46,805 nt of DNA from Deltaproteobacteria bacterium (GTDB taxonomy: Bacteria; Desulfobacterota; Syntrophia; Syntrophales; UBA8958), in NCBI GenBank assembly GCA_029561465.1, contig JAKQIZ010000006.1, positions 1-46,805 on the forward strand, read 5' to 3'. The position numbers and the translations under genes are program-made. Below the pieces are notes generated by a model. That model saw only the letters and a list, made by a program, of their open reading frames with translations. It was not told where the DNA came from and did no database searches. Below are positions 1-7,612 of the stretch, piece by piece. Position 1 is the first letter of the stretch. The number at the start of each line of letters is the position of its first letter.

Positions 1-284
1 TCCCCGCCCTCCCCGAGGAGGAGATCAAGGGGGTGGTCGTGGTCAAGCAGGGGCGGACGCGTCTTCTGGAGAATTTCGAGCGCCGGGTGGACCCCCGGGA
101 CAACATCTACTACTGGCTGGCCGGGGAGACGCAACTGGCCGACGATGAATCTCCGGATTCCGATGCCTGCGCCCTCCGCCGGGGTTATATCACCATCACC
201 CCCCTCCATTCGGATTTGACGCGTTACGAGCTTCTGGATGATTTACGCGCCCGGGTGAAAGAAGAAAAAGATCGTTTCTTTTAA
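1..284 (+). CDS. surE: 5'-nucleotidase SurE, C-terminal fragment
   Basis: The reading frame is open from the window edge (frame starting at base 3) to a TAA at 282-284, so this is the last ~93 codons of a gene that begins outside the window. The end of the protein has the SurE C-terminal pattern: a YYWLAGE segment, an acidic stretch, and then GYITITPLHSDLT, which matches the conserved G-Y-[VI]-[ST]-[VI]-T-P-L-x-x-D-L-T block. SurE is a metal-dependent survival phosphatase that dephosphorylates nucleoside monophosphates. The catalytic N-terminal half is not visible, so activity cannot be judged. The track start at 33 is an internal codon. Confidence 0.85.
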   Translation, partial: PALPEEEIKGVVVVKQGRTRLLENFERRVDPRDNIYYWLAGETQLADDESPDSDACALRRGYITITPLHSDLTRYELLDDLRARVKEEKDRFF

Positions 285-386
285 TCCACCGCATCCCTTA
301 CCCTGAGCACCTTCCCTCCAAGAGGAGGGCATTACGTGGAAAAAATTGACAAGCGGCAGCGAAGCCATTGTCAAAGGTTTCCTGGG

Positions 387-488
387 CCTGGTATATTTGT
401 TCTTTGCAGAAGTAGTTGATATTACTTGGGCGACGAAAACAAACAATCCTCTGTTTTCATCCTGTTTCGGCCAGAACATATTTACCAT
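387..488 (-). repeat. 102-bp dispersed repeat, copy A (FWPK/ISTT repeat)
   Basis: Read on the minus strand, this 102-base block aligns without gaps to 13769-13870 on the plus strand with 21 mismatches by hand count (about 79% identity). In one frame both encode a similar 34-residue peptide with FWPK, VFVA, ISTT and AKNK in the same order. Seven of the 20 changed codons are synonymous. The open frame here (243-488) runs antisense into the end of surE. It may be a decayed short coding element or a mobile repeat; no function is known to me. Confidence 0.6.
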
Positions 489-527
489 GGATTTCCGGGC
501 CAGTGCAGGCCGCTTGGTCTGCCGGCG

Positions 528-1373
528 TCAGCGGGTGAGCAGCACTGGGATGGCGCTGTTGCGGATGACATGGGAGGTGGTGCTGCCGATGAGGAGTTCC
601 TGGAGACGGTTGCGGCCATAAGCCCCCATGACCATTAGTTCCACGGCGCCCTCTTTGATGAATTTCAGGATCGCCCGGTCCTCTCGTCCCGCCACGACCA
701 CCGTTTCGCAGTCGATCTGATGTGCCTCGAGATAGGCCTCGGCCTTCTTGGACCAGCGGGCTGCCCGGCCCTGATCCTCCGTGACCATGAAGAGCGTCAG
801 GGGCCAGACCATCTTCTCCGCCAGGAACACCGCCAGTTCCAGGGCGTTTTGGGCCGGAGGGCTGCCGTCGTAGGCCAGGGCCATGCTTTCGATATCCTGG
901 TAGCGCTGAGGGGTGACGAGGACCGGCTTGCCGGCATGACGGGTTACCGCTTCGGCGGTGGAGCCCAGAATGCCGCCCTTGGTGATGTGAAAGTGCTCTC
1001 CCCGCTGGGCCAGGACGATCCAGTCGTGATTTTTCGCCTCGGCGATGATCGCCTCGTCGATGACCCCCACCGCCTTCCGGGTTTCCGCCCGGACGCCGCC
1101 GGCGGCGCAACGCTCAGCAAAGGCTTTGAGAATGACCTCCGCCCTTTCCTCCAGGCCCTTTTCAATAACCGGATAGAATTCCTGGTAGGGGGGAACCCCG
1201 ATGGAGCCGGAGATATCAGTGATCACCGGCCCCTGCATCAGCCGGACATCGATGACATGAAAGCCCGTGAGGGTGGCATCCAGGCGTTTGGCGATGTAAA
1301 CGCCATAATCAATGGCGGTGTTTCCGTATTCGGAACCGTCGGTAGGCGCCAGAATCGTCTTAATCATTGGCAT
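528..1373 (-). CDS. Tandem universal stress protein (UspA family)
   Basis: A 281-aa protein with two UspA domains. Each opens with an ATP-PPi-like nucleotide-binding fold; the first starts IKTILAPTDGSEYG. The second ends with the ATP-binding signature G-x-x-G-x9-G-S-T (GAYGRNRLQELLIGSTTSHV). The first domain has a degenerate version (RGEHFHITKGGILGST), so probably only the C-terminal domain binds ATP well. Such proteins are cytoplasmic and accumulate under growth arrest or stress; the molecular role is rarely known. ATG at 1373 and at 1367 are both possible, with GGAG just upstream. The start overlaps the stop of the upstream repeat-protein gene by 14 bases, which suggests translational coupling. 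Confidence 0.9.
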   Translation of the reverse strand: MPMIKTILAPTDGSEYGNTAIDYGVYIAKRLDATLTGFHVIDVRLMQGPVITDISGSIGVPPYQEFYPVIEKGLEERAEVILKAFAERCAAGGVRAETRKAVGVIDEAIIAEAKNHDWIVLAQRGEHFHITKGGILGSTAEAVTRHAGKPVLVTPQRYQDIESMALAYDGSPPAQNALELAVFLAEKMVWPLTLFMVTEDQGRAARWSKKAEAYLEAHQIDCETVVVAGREDRAILKFIKEGAVELMVMGAYGRNRLQELLIGSTTSHVIRNSAIPVLLTR

Positions 1374-2070
1374 CCTTCTCCTGTTTGTTGAAGTTTCCGA
1401 GATTTTTCAGCAGGTCGTCAACCATCTGTTCCCGCTCCCTGGTTTCGTGTTCCTCCTCTTCTCCCTCTTCCTGGCCGTTGGGAAGGTGCTTGGCGATTTC
1501 GTTCCCCTTTTCGTCGTAGACATGAAACTTGCCCACCAATTTGCCGTTCCGGTACCGGGCCTGCTCCTTGACGCGTCCGTTCCGGTAATAAGACACGTAT
1601 TCCCCTTCCCGTTTGTCGTTCTTGAAGCTTCCCTTTTCCCGGATCTGCCCGTTCTTGTAATAGGAGACGTAGTCTCCCTCGAAGAGACCGTTTTCGAAGT
1701 ATTCTTCATCCTTGACCTGGCCGTTCCGGTAGTAGAGCCGGTAGGGGCCGTGGAGCTTTCCCGCCGCGTTGTAGTTTTCCTGCTCCCGGATCTGGCCGTT
1801 GTCGTAATAAGATGAATAGGCGCTGAAGAGATGATCGTCCTTGAAAGTTCCCTGCTCCCGGATCTGGCCGTCCCGGTAGTAAGACTCCGCAGCGCCGTTT
1901 TTCAGGCCGCCCTGAAAATGGAGGCGGACCATGACCTGCCCGTTGCCGAAGAAGGAGAGATATTCCCCCTCGGGCTTGCCGTTCATGGTATAGCGTTTTT
2001 CGATGATGTGGCCTTTGTCGTTGCGGTATATCTCCTCTTTGAGCCTCATCTTGATCGGCATGGGGGCCAT
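1360..2070 (-). CDS. YwqK/MORN-variant repeat protein
   Basis: A 236-aa protein built of about eight tandem repeats of roughly 22 residues with the pattern YYxNGQIREQGxF. This is the MORN-like variant found in YwqK-type proteins, where the toxin-antitoxin link is a database label rather than proof of function. There is no signal peptide or membrane segment, and the C-terminus is highly charged and Glu-rich (EEGEEEEHE). Starts at 2070 and 2061 are both possible. The gene overlaps the downstream universal stress protein, so the two are probably made together. The repeats suggest a binding scaffold; the partner is unknown. Confidence 0.8.
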   Translation of the reverse strand: MAPMPIKMRLKEEIYRNDKGHIIEKRYTMNGKPEGEYLSFFGNGQVMVRLHFQGGLKNGAAESYYRDGQIREQGTFKDDHLFSAYSSYYDNGQIREQENYNAAGKLHGPYRLYYRNGQVKDEEYFENGLFEGDYVSYYKNGQIREKGSFKNDKREGEYVSYYRNGRVKEQARYRNGKLVGKFHVYDEKGNEIAKHLPNGQEEGEEEEHETREREQMVDDLLKNLGNFNKQEKDAND

Positions 2071-2138
2071 CCTTTCCTAATTGCCATATAGGGGAAACAG
2101 GGGCTGGTGTCAATGCCGATTCAACACCCGCCGGGGAA

Positions 2139-3086
2139 TCAACTGTGGTTCCTCAGCATCAGTTCGGCGGGATGGGGGTTGAGGTAGAGTTGCTCCTGGA
2201 GGTAGGGTGAGGAAAATTTCCGGACGTAATGGGTCAGCATGGTGACAGGGACGATGAGGGGAAGGCGGCCCAGGCGGTAACGCTCGATGAGCTCCAGCAT
2301 CTCCTCCTTGTCCTCCGGGGTGAGGACGTTCTTGAAATAGCCCAGCATGTGCATCAGGACGTTGGTCTGTTTCTTCGGGGTGGCGACGAGTTTCAACCCT
2401 TCCATGAGGACCTGCAGATAGGCGGCGGCCGCCTGGTCGAAGGGCAGTTGTTCATGATTGGCGACAAGGCGGCCCAGGATGGTCAGGTGCCTAACGCTGT
2501 GGGACATGACGAGCAGTTTGTGCTCCCGGTGGAACCGCTCGAGATCCCGGAACTTCGGCCGGCCGGCCAGGAGAAGCTGCCAGCGGCGGTAAACGAAGAC
2601 CCGCTCGATGAAATTCTCCCGGAGCGCCGGATCTTGGAGGCGGCCATCCTCCTCCACCGGGAGGAGGGGAAAACGGGCCATGAAGGCGGCGGCGAAGACC
2701 CCGATACCGCGCTTGACAGGCATGCCGCCGGGAACGTAAACCTTGACGGCGGTCATGCCGGAACTGGGGGACTTGCTCTTGAAGATGAAGCCACAAAGAG
2801 ACTCCTGCTCCAGTTCTTGCAGCTTTTCCGCCGCCCAGGACTGCATTCCCGCCGTGTGATCGATGCCGGTGCGGATGGTAACCAAGCGGGGCGCCGCCGG
2901 ATCGCCCACGAGGCGCATGGCCTCCCGGGGGACCGGCAGGCCATATTCCACTTCCGGACAGACGGGGATATAGGTAAAATAACGTCCCAGGGTTTCGGTG
3001 AGATACCGGTCCCACTGGTGGCCGCCGTCATAACGGACATTCCGGCCAAGCAGACAGGTGCTGATGCCGATCTTGATCTTTTCCAC
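2139..3086 (-). CDS. DUF523-DUF1722 protein (YbgA-like)
   Basis: The N-terminal half is a DUF523 domain, starting KIKIGISTCLLGRNVRYDGG and followed by the CPEVEYGLPVPREAMRL block. DUF523 includes the thiouracil desulfurase TudS group, which uses an Fe-S cluster held by cysteines; the CLLG and VCPE cysteines are present here. The C-terminal half is DUF1722 (YbgA), containing HSVRHLTILGRL. I place the start at GTG 3086, which has GGAGGA eight bases upstream and begins directly at the conserved domain. The track start at 3146 (GTG) and a TTG at 3137 are alternatives that would add a poorly conserved leader. Two-domain proteins of this build are widespread; sulfur chemistry on a modified base is inference. 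Confidence 0.8.
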   Translation of the reverse strand: MEKIKIGISTCLLGRNVRYDGGHQWDRYLTETLGRYFTYIPVCPEVEYGLPVPREAMRLVGDPAAPRLVTIRTGIDHTAGMQSWAAEKLQELEQESLCGFIFKSKSPSSGMTAVKVYVPGGMPVKRGIGVFAAAFMARFPLLPVEEDGRLQDPALRENFIERVFVYRRWQLLLAGRPKFRDLERFHREHKLLVMSHSVRHLTILGRLVANHEQLPFDQAAAAYLQVLMEGLKLVATPKKQTNVLMHMLGYFKNVLTPEDKEEMLELIERYRLGRLPLIVPVTMLTHYVRKFSSPYLQEQLYLNPHPAELMLRNHS

Positions 3087-3236
3087 GGTTCCCGACTCCT
3101 CCACGTCTCTTTCCCCTTTCCCTGGACATAGCGGCAACCCTTTCACCTCCGCTTATCGCTTGAACTTTATATGAGGATTGCCCGCGCTGTCAATGATAAT
3201 TTATAGACATCAGCATCTCTTTCCGCAGGTTCCGGA

Positions 3237-3254
3237 TTCCCGCGTGCGCGGGAA
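3237..3254. repeat. REP-like palindrome
   Basis: An 18-base near-perfect hairpin (TTCCCGCG-TG-CGCGGGAA) next to the MITE-like repeat. It resembles the common dispersed TTCCCGC/GCGGGAA palindromes of many proteobacteria. A half-copy (GTCATTCCCGC) also precedes the second repeat near 46565, so palindrome and repeat may travel together. Confidence 0.55.
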
Positions 3255-3265
3255 CGACAAAATGT

Positions 3266-3429
3266 GACGACATCGTAAAAGGTCAAAAAATGTCCCATTT
3301 GGGACGGCATCGTAAAAAGATCCGCAGGCGAGGCGCGCGCATCCTGAGGAATGAGGCGTACTTGGACGTACGTCGCAGTGACGAGGGATGAAGCGCTTTC
3401 GAAGCATCCGGACTTTTTACGATGCCGTC
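3266..3429. repeat. MITE-like dispersed repeat, copy 1 (intact TIRs)
   Basis: The core 3303-3429 (127 bases) is bounded by a perfect 17-base terminal inverted repeat, GACGGCATCGTAAAAAG on the left and CTTTTTACGATGCCGTC on the right. A related half-site (GACGACATCGTAAAA) precedes it at 3266. Nearly the same sequence occurs at 46589-46740. It encodes no protein; the track ORFs in it are fortuitous. The structure fits a miniature inverted-repeat element mobilised in trans by a transposase not present here. Confidence 0.75.
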
Positions 3430-3430
3430 A

Positions 3431-3640
3431 AATGTGAATTGTGAAAGCTCTCCAATGGGCATCAACCGCTTGCCTTTCGCCGGTGAGCTCCTGAGTCCGG
3501 CGCCCGGACCGTCGGTCCGAGGACGGCCGCTGGGAAGGCTGCCGGCTGGCATGGTTGGGCGCGGGAGCGGCAAAGGCCCTTTTTGTTTGACCTTTCCGGA
3601 CAAATTGCGCTACAAATCACCGACGGATGAATCCATGTTC
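3431..3640. other. Structured-looking GC-rich intergenic region, possible RNA leader
   Basis: This gene-free stretch lies upstream of the membrane protein at 3718. By eye it can form several nested stems on the plus strand: CGCCGG...CCGGCG around 3479-3502, the hairpin GGACCGTCGGTCC, and a longer-range GCGCCC...GGGCGC pairing. It ends in a T-rich stretch (CCCTTTTTGTTT). I compared it with remembered cobalamin, TPP and SAM/SAH riboswitch cores and found no convincing match. A structured leader or small RNA is possible but unproven. Confidence 0.25.
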
Positions 3641-3717
3641 GTAACGATCGCCGTACGGCATGAAAACATGTTAATGGTTATGAACAATTGCAGACAATTT
3701 TCAAGGAGGTCTCCACA

Positions 3718-4212
3718 ATGGGCGAAACGACTATCCTCTCCTGGGATCGACCCTGGAACCGCGGCCGGACCGCCGCTTTACTGCTTTTGGCGCTGCTGCC
3801 CAATGTCCTGGGCATGATCAACCTGACGACCCCCTGGGGTTTCAAGATCCATACCTTCCAGGCGGCGATCTTCCTTGCCGCCGCGGTGCTGGGTCCCTGG
3901 GGAGGTCTTGTATCCGGGCTGGCCGGATCGCTATGGGCCGCCCTGGTCATGGCTAATCCCTGGCTGCTCGTCGGCAACGGCATCCTGGGGTTTTGCACCG
4001 GCCTCTTCGTCCGCCGGGGTTTTAGCCTCCTTCCGGCCGTTTGGCTGGCCTTTTCGATCCAGTTGCTCTGGCTGATCCCGACGGATTATTTCCTTGCCGG
4101 GCTGTCCGGGGCCTTTATCCGGGAATTGATCCTGGCGTTGTTGCTATCCCATACCTGCTGGGCGCTGGTCGTCGCTCCCCTCCGGGAACCGCTGCGCAGG
4201 TGGCTGGCGTGA
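3718..4212 (+). CDS. ECF-transporter S-component-like membrane protein
   Basis: A 164-aa very hydrophobic protein with about five membrane segments. A glycine-rich stretch (AAAVLGPWGGLVSGLAGSLW) resembles S components of energy-coupling-factor importers, which bind a vitamin or metal in the membrane. The start at 3718 is set by AAGGAGGT eight bases upstream; the longer track start at 3688 lacks such a site. No ECF ATPase or T component is nearby, so it would have to share a module encoded elsewhere. Its stop overlaps the GTG start of the DUF1893 gene, so the two are translationally coupled. The substrate is unknown. Confidence 0.65.
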   Translation: MGETTILSWDRPWNRGRTAALLLLALLPNVLGMINLTTPWGFKIHTFQAAIFLAAAVLGPWGGLVSGLAGSLWAALVMANPWLLVGNGILGFCTGLFVRRGFSLLPAVWLAFSIQLLWLIPTDYFLAGLSGAFIRELILALLLSHTCWALVVAPLREPLRRWLA

Positions 4213-4685
4213 CGGATCAAGATTTCCAGGCTTACACGCTGGCCATGTTCCATGGCGACAAGCGGATTTTCATGTCCCGGGAATCGGGCCTGAGACCCCT
4301 GGTGGAGTGGCTGGATATCTTCCGGGGTAAATATCGGGACTGCCGCCTTCATGACAAGGTTATCGGTCTGGCGGCGGCCAGACTGATCGCCGCTTCGGGG
4401 CTCATCTCCGAAGTTATGACTCTGGTGGCCTCCCGGCCGGCCCGGGACTTTCTGACCACGGCGGGCATCTCCCTCCAGGCGGGGCAATACGTGGACAATA
4501 TCCTGACGAACGACCGGACCATGATCTGCCCGGGGGAGATCATCGCCCTGAAAACGCCGGACCCGGATGAGTTCCGGCGCCGCATCCACCTGCTGGTGAA
4601 CTACGATCCCCTGGAGTACGAGAACTGCAAAGGGCGGTGCGGATATACACCCTGGTGCCGGGACTGCATGAAACAGTGCCGCTGA
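4209..4685 (+). CDS. DUF1893 domain protein with C-terminal cysteine cluster
   Basis: The protein starts at GTG 4209, whose last two bases form the upstream gene's stop (GTGA overlap), and is 158 aa long. It has the DUF1893 layout: a short strand (KRIFMSRESGLRPL), then DKVIGLAAARLIAASG, and near residue 105 a CPGE motif. DUF1893 belongs to the cytidine-deaminase-like fold, but its reaction is unknown to me. The C-terminus adds five cysteines in the last 22 residues (CKGRCGYTPWCRDC...C), which could bind a metal or Fe-S cluster. Coupling to the membrane protein suggests a shared pathway, perhaps handling the imported ligand. Confidence 0.7.
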   Translation: MTDQDFQAYTLAMFHGDKRIFMSRESGLRPLVEWLDIFRGKYRDCRLHDKVIGLAAARLIAASGLISEVMTLVASRPARDFLTTAGISLQAGQYVDNILTNDRTMICPGEIIALKTPDPDEFRRRIHLLVNYDPLEYENCKGRCGYTPWCRDCMKQCR

Positions 4686-4816
4686 TGTATGTCCATAAAT
4701 TCCGGGGACGGGCGTTACAGTCGGGCCGGTAGCGGAAAACGTTCTGGTACGGCAAGGTGAACGGAAGGATTGTCATGGGTAATACAACGCCCTTTACTGG
4801 GCAGACAGGAGAAATA

Positions 4817-5611
4817 ATGAAGGAGCAGGCACCGGCGGCGGACACGGCGGCTCTCCTGGAACTGATCAGGACTCTTCGGGGTCCGGGCGGCTGCCCCTGG
4901 GATCGGGTCCAGACGGAAAAGGATCTGGGGAGGTATCTCCTCAGTGAGGCTTATGAGGTCCTCGACGCAATCGGGTCCGGGTCGCCGGCGGAACTCCGGG
5001 AGGAATTGGGGGATCTGCTCTTCCAGATCCTCTTCTTGGTCGTCCTGGCGGAAGAGCGGGGGAATTTCTATCTGGCCGACGTGATCCAAGAGATAAGGGA
5101 AAAGATGATCCGCCGCCATCCCCATGTCTTCGGCGGCGCCAAAGTTCGGGATGCCGGCGAGGTGAAGGCCAACTGGGAACGGATCAAGGCAACCCAGGAG
5201 CATAAAATTTCTTGGGAGAGTCCTCTCTTTTCAGGGATCTCCCGTTCCCTTCCCGCCCTGGCCCGGGCCCAGGCCGTTACAGAACGGGCCGCCACGGTGG
5301 GCTTCGACTGGGAAAAGACGGACCAGGTCATCGCCAAGATATCCGAGGAACTGCATGAACTGGCGGAAGCCCTGGAAAATAAGGATCCTGAGGGCAGTGA
5401 AGAAGAAATCGGCGATTTGTTGTTTTCCATCGTCAACCTGTCCCGGTTCGTCGATGTCCAGGCGGAGGAGGCCCTGCGCGGAACAACTGAGAAATTCCTA
5501 AAGCGTTTTAGGTATATAGAGGAAATACTCAAGGAGCGCGGCGTCGCCATTGAAGACGCCTCCCTGGCGGATATGGACCGGATCTGGGACGAGGCAAAAC
5601 GGGCAGGATAG
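4817..5611 (+). CDS. mazG: Nucleoside triphosphate pyrophosphohydrolase MazG
   Basis: The start ATG 4817 has AGGAG just upstream and gives 264 aa, the normal length for two-domain MazG; the track start at 4757 would add an unsupported leader. The N-terminal domain has the family opening LRGPGGCPWDRVQT and the metal-binding E-rich helices (SEAYEVLDAI, EELGDLLFQI). The second MazG domain repeats them (SEELHELAEAL, EEIGDLLFSIVN). MazG hydrolyses NTPs and dNTPs to the monophosphate and PPi, clearing aberrant nucleotides and modulating ppGpp. It lies between DUF1893 and the peptidoglycan peptidase without obvious operon partners. Confidence 0.93.
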   Translation: MKEQAPAADTAALLELIRTLRGPGGCPWDRVQTEKDLGRYLLSEAYEVLDAIGSGSPAELREELGDLLFQILFLVVLAEERGNFYLADVIQEIREKMIRRHPHVFGGAKVRDAGEVKANWERIKATQEHKISWESPLFSGISRSLPALARAQAVTERAATVGFDWEKTDQVIAKISEELHELAEALENKDPEGSEEEIGDLLFSIVNLSRFVDVQAEEALRGTTEKFLKRFRYIEEILKERGVAIEDASLADMDRIWDEAKRAG

Positions 5612-5743
5612 AGATTCCCATTGAGGGAAGGGAGGCTCGAAGTTCATAAATTAATGCTGGAAAAAAAGGCAAAAAAAATATATAGATGGAAAAGCGATCC
5701 GGGATGGAGTAGAAAACGTCGAGGAGGGAAACCGGCAGAACCT

Positions 5744-6850
5744 ATGAGTAAGTGTAGCTTAATATCCATAAAAGGGAGGCACTTTACTGAGGTAGGATCG
5801 AAAAGATTGAGAAAACTTTGGGCAATTATTGTTTGTTTGCTCTTTTTCTTGGGGATGGCGGGGCTGCCCGCCGCCTGGGGGGCAGTGAGTAAGACCGATA
5901 CGGCAAAGTCGCCGACGGCCGCGAAGACAAAAAAGACGGCCAAGCAACCCAAAAAGGCCCAAGTCGCCAAGAAGGCAAAGTCGACCAAAAAACGTCCGGC
6001 GGCCAAGTCTCGGGTTCGTAGCCGGGCGAAGACTAATGCTAATAAAAAAACGCGGGCCGTGAACAGCACAGGGCGGGCGCCGCAAAAGCTGGTCTTGAAC
6101 TCCGGCTTTGCCCTGGTGGAGGATCAGCGGACCGGAGAACTGCTGGTTCAGAAGAATCCCCGCGCCGTCGTCCCCATCGCCTCCATTACCAAACTCATGA
6201 CCGCCATGGTGACTCTGGATGCCCAACTGGATCTGAACGAACCGCTGGTCGTCCGGAAGGAGGATATCGACAACCTACGCCACAGTCGTTCCCGACTGCC
6301 GGTGGGGACGAACCTTACCCGCCAGGAGGCCCTGCTTTTGGCCCTGATGGCCTCGGAAAACCGGGCGGCCCACGCCCTGGGCCGGACCTATCCCGGGGGG
6401 CAGGAGGCCTTTGTGGCCGCCATGAATGCCAAGGCCCGGGCCCTCGGTTTGATGGCCACCCGGTTTACGGAACCGACCGGGCTTTCCGGGGGCAACATTT
6501 CCTCCGCCCAGGATCTGGCCCGGATGGTCAGCGCCGCTTACAACTATCCTTTGATCCGTGAATTCACCACCTGTGAGGAGGCGGTGATCCAGTCGGGCCG
6601 CCGCATCCTCTCTTTTCATAACACCAATCGCCTGGTAAAGAGCCCCCAGTGGCAGATCGGCCTGTCGAAGACCGGATTCATCGACGAGGCGGGCCGCTGT
6701 CTGGTGATGCAGGCCGAGGTGGCCCAGCGCCCGGTCCTGATCATCCTCCTCGATGCCCAGGGCACGATGACCCGCTATGGGGACGCCAATCGCATCAAAC
6801 AGTGGATGGAGCGCTCGCCGCCGGCGCCGCGGATGGTCCAAGAGGGCTGA
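5744..6850 (+). CDS. D-alanyl-D-alanine endopeptidase, peptidase S11 (PBP7-like)
   Basis: A 368-aa protein from ATG 5744. It has an N-terminal signal/membrane segment (IIVCLLFFLGMAGLPAAWG), then a ~75-residue Lys/Ala/Arg-rich linker, then a serine DD-peptidase domain. The three active-site motifs are complete: S-I-T-K at about residue 147, S-E-N at about 204 and K-T-G at about 309. It lacks the C-terminal extension of PBP5-type carboxypeptidases, which favours a PBP7/8-like endopeptidase that trims peptidoglycan cross-links in the periplasm. The basic linker could bind teichoic acid, DNA or wall polymers, but this is speculation. The start is uncertain because the candidate GAGGAGGG lies about 16 bases upstream. 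Confidence 0.87.
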   Translation: MSKCSLISIKGRHFTEVGSKRLRKLWAIIVCLLFFLGMAGLPAAWGAVSKTDTAKSPTAAKTKKTAKQPKKAQVAKKAKSTKKRPAAKSRVRSRAKTNANKKTRAVNSTGRAPQKLVLNSGFALVEDQRTGELLVQKNPRAVVPIASITKLMTAMVTLDAQLDLNEPLVVRKEDIDNLRHSRSRLPVGTNLTRQEALLLALMASENRAAHALGRTYPGGQEAFVAAMNAKARALGLMATRFTEPTGLSGGNISSAQDLARMVSAAYNYPLIREFTTCEEAVIQSGRRILSFHNTNRLVKSPQWQIGLSKTGFIDEAGRCLVMQAEVAQRPVLIILLDAQGTMTRYGDANRIKQWMERSPPAPRMVQEG

Positions 6851-6947
6851 ACGCCGGAGTGAAGCCGGTGAAAAACAACGCCCATGACGGCTTGTCATGT
6901 ACGATGATTTAGGGAATGTAAGGCGGGAAAGAGGAGAGGGAAAGTCG

Positions 6948-7226
6948 ATGCCTCCGGAAATGATCGCCAAGATCGACACCGTCCTGGAACGGGTCAAGGA
7001 TCCGGAAAGCGGCCTGCCCGTGGGGCAATTGGGTTTTATCAAGCGCTTCCGCTATAACGAAAAGGAGGGGAAGCTGTACGTCTTTGCCGATACGTACCGT
7101 CACCTGCCCAAATGTGTTACCTGCGCCGCCATTGCCGGCGCGGTGATGTCCGGTATCATCCGGGACATTACCACTGAACTTCAGAGGGAATTTCCCGATC
7201 TGGCCATTGAGTTTGCCCCGGCCTGA
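6948..7226 (+). CDS. Small conserved protein, MIP18/DUF59-like
   Basis: The ATG at 6948 follows GAGGAGAGGG and gives a 92-aa protein; the track start at 6897 has no ribosome site. It has a KIDTVLERVKDPESGLPVGQ opening, similar to DUF59/MIP18 proteins (V-x-D-P-E-x-x-x-S-V-x-x-L-G) used in Fe-S and metallocentre assembly. Two cysteines (CVTC) sit in the middle, followed by a glycine/alanine helix. The DUF59 match is by eye only; a distinct small family is possible. It stands alone, about 100 bases after the DD-peptidase. Confidence 0.55.
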   Translation: MPPEMIAKIDTVLERVKDPESGLPVGQLGFIKRFRYNEKEGKLYVFADTYRHLPKCVTCAAIAGAVMSGIIRDITTELQREFPDLAIEFAPA

Positions 7227-7287
7227 ATAAAAATTTCTATCATGTAGCGCCTGTCTCCTGTCTTCCGGGCAAACCAGAAATTGTTAC

Positions 7288-7325
7288 AAAAAAAACCGCC
7301 ATCTGACACCTGTGTCAGATGGCGG
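7288..7325 (-). terminator. Intrinsic terminator for the minus-strand rubrerythrin unit
   Basis: On the minus strand a perfect 14-bp stem (CCGCCATCTGACAC / GTGTCAGATGGCGG) with a two-base apex is followed directly by eight T residues (eight A on the plus strand, 7288-7295). This is a textbook Rho-independent terminator. It lies about 290 bases past the rubrerythrin stop, so the transcript would have a long 3' untranslated region. Confidence 0.8.
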
Positions 7326-7521
7326 CCCGACCATCAAAGTCCTCCAGAAATGAGTTTCTGAACCCTATCTCAATATTTAATTTTGGCCGAAAGGCTATAA
7401 AATTCTCTCCATGACGTCAAGAGTTTATTTGATGTGGCTTTGAGACGATGCAGACTAATTGTCCTTGCTTCCCATATGTTTTGATCATCCTGCCTTGATG
7501 GCCAATCTGCACCGCAATTAA

Positions 7522-7549
7522 CCGGGTGATCGTCGCGACGATCACCCGG
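7522..7549. promoter_or_regulatory. 28-bp perfect palindrome
   Basis: CCGGGTGATCGTCG followed at once by its exact reverse complement. There is no T-tract on either side, so it is not an obvious terminator. It lies in the otherwise gene-free 7227-7612 interval, between the terminator and the rubrerythrin stop. It could be a regulator site, a recombination site or a 3'-UTR hairpin. The rest of this interval shows nothing recognisable to me. Confidence 0.45.
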
Positions 7550-7612
7550 AAACTGACGGGGGAACCCGGCCGTAATGGGCAAAATTATCCGGAGCGTTTC
7601 TCTGAAGGATAC

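Noticed and set aside
2229-3131. Long plus-strand ORF (300 aa)
   Set aside because: It is the antisense shadow of the DUF523-DUF1722 gene, with no family motif.
3210-3407. Near-identical minus-strand ORFs starting MLRKRFIP at 3210-3407 and 46549-46731
   Set aside because: They lie wholly in the MITE-like repeat, which is a palindromic element; the peptide has no protein character.
3479-3560. Cobalamin riboswitch before the S-component-like gene
   Set aside because: A CCGGTG...GTCCGG-like piece is present, but the other conserved boxes are missing.
7370-7582. 70-aa minus-strand ORF
   Set aside because: No ribosome site; it covers the 28-bp palindrome and has no recognisable protein character.
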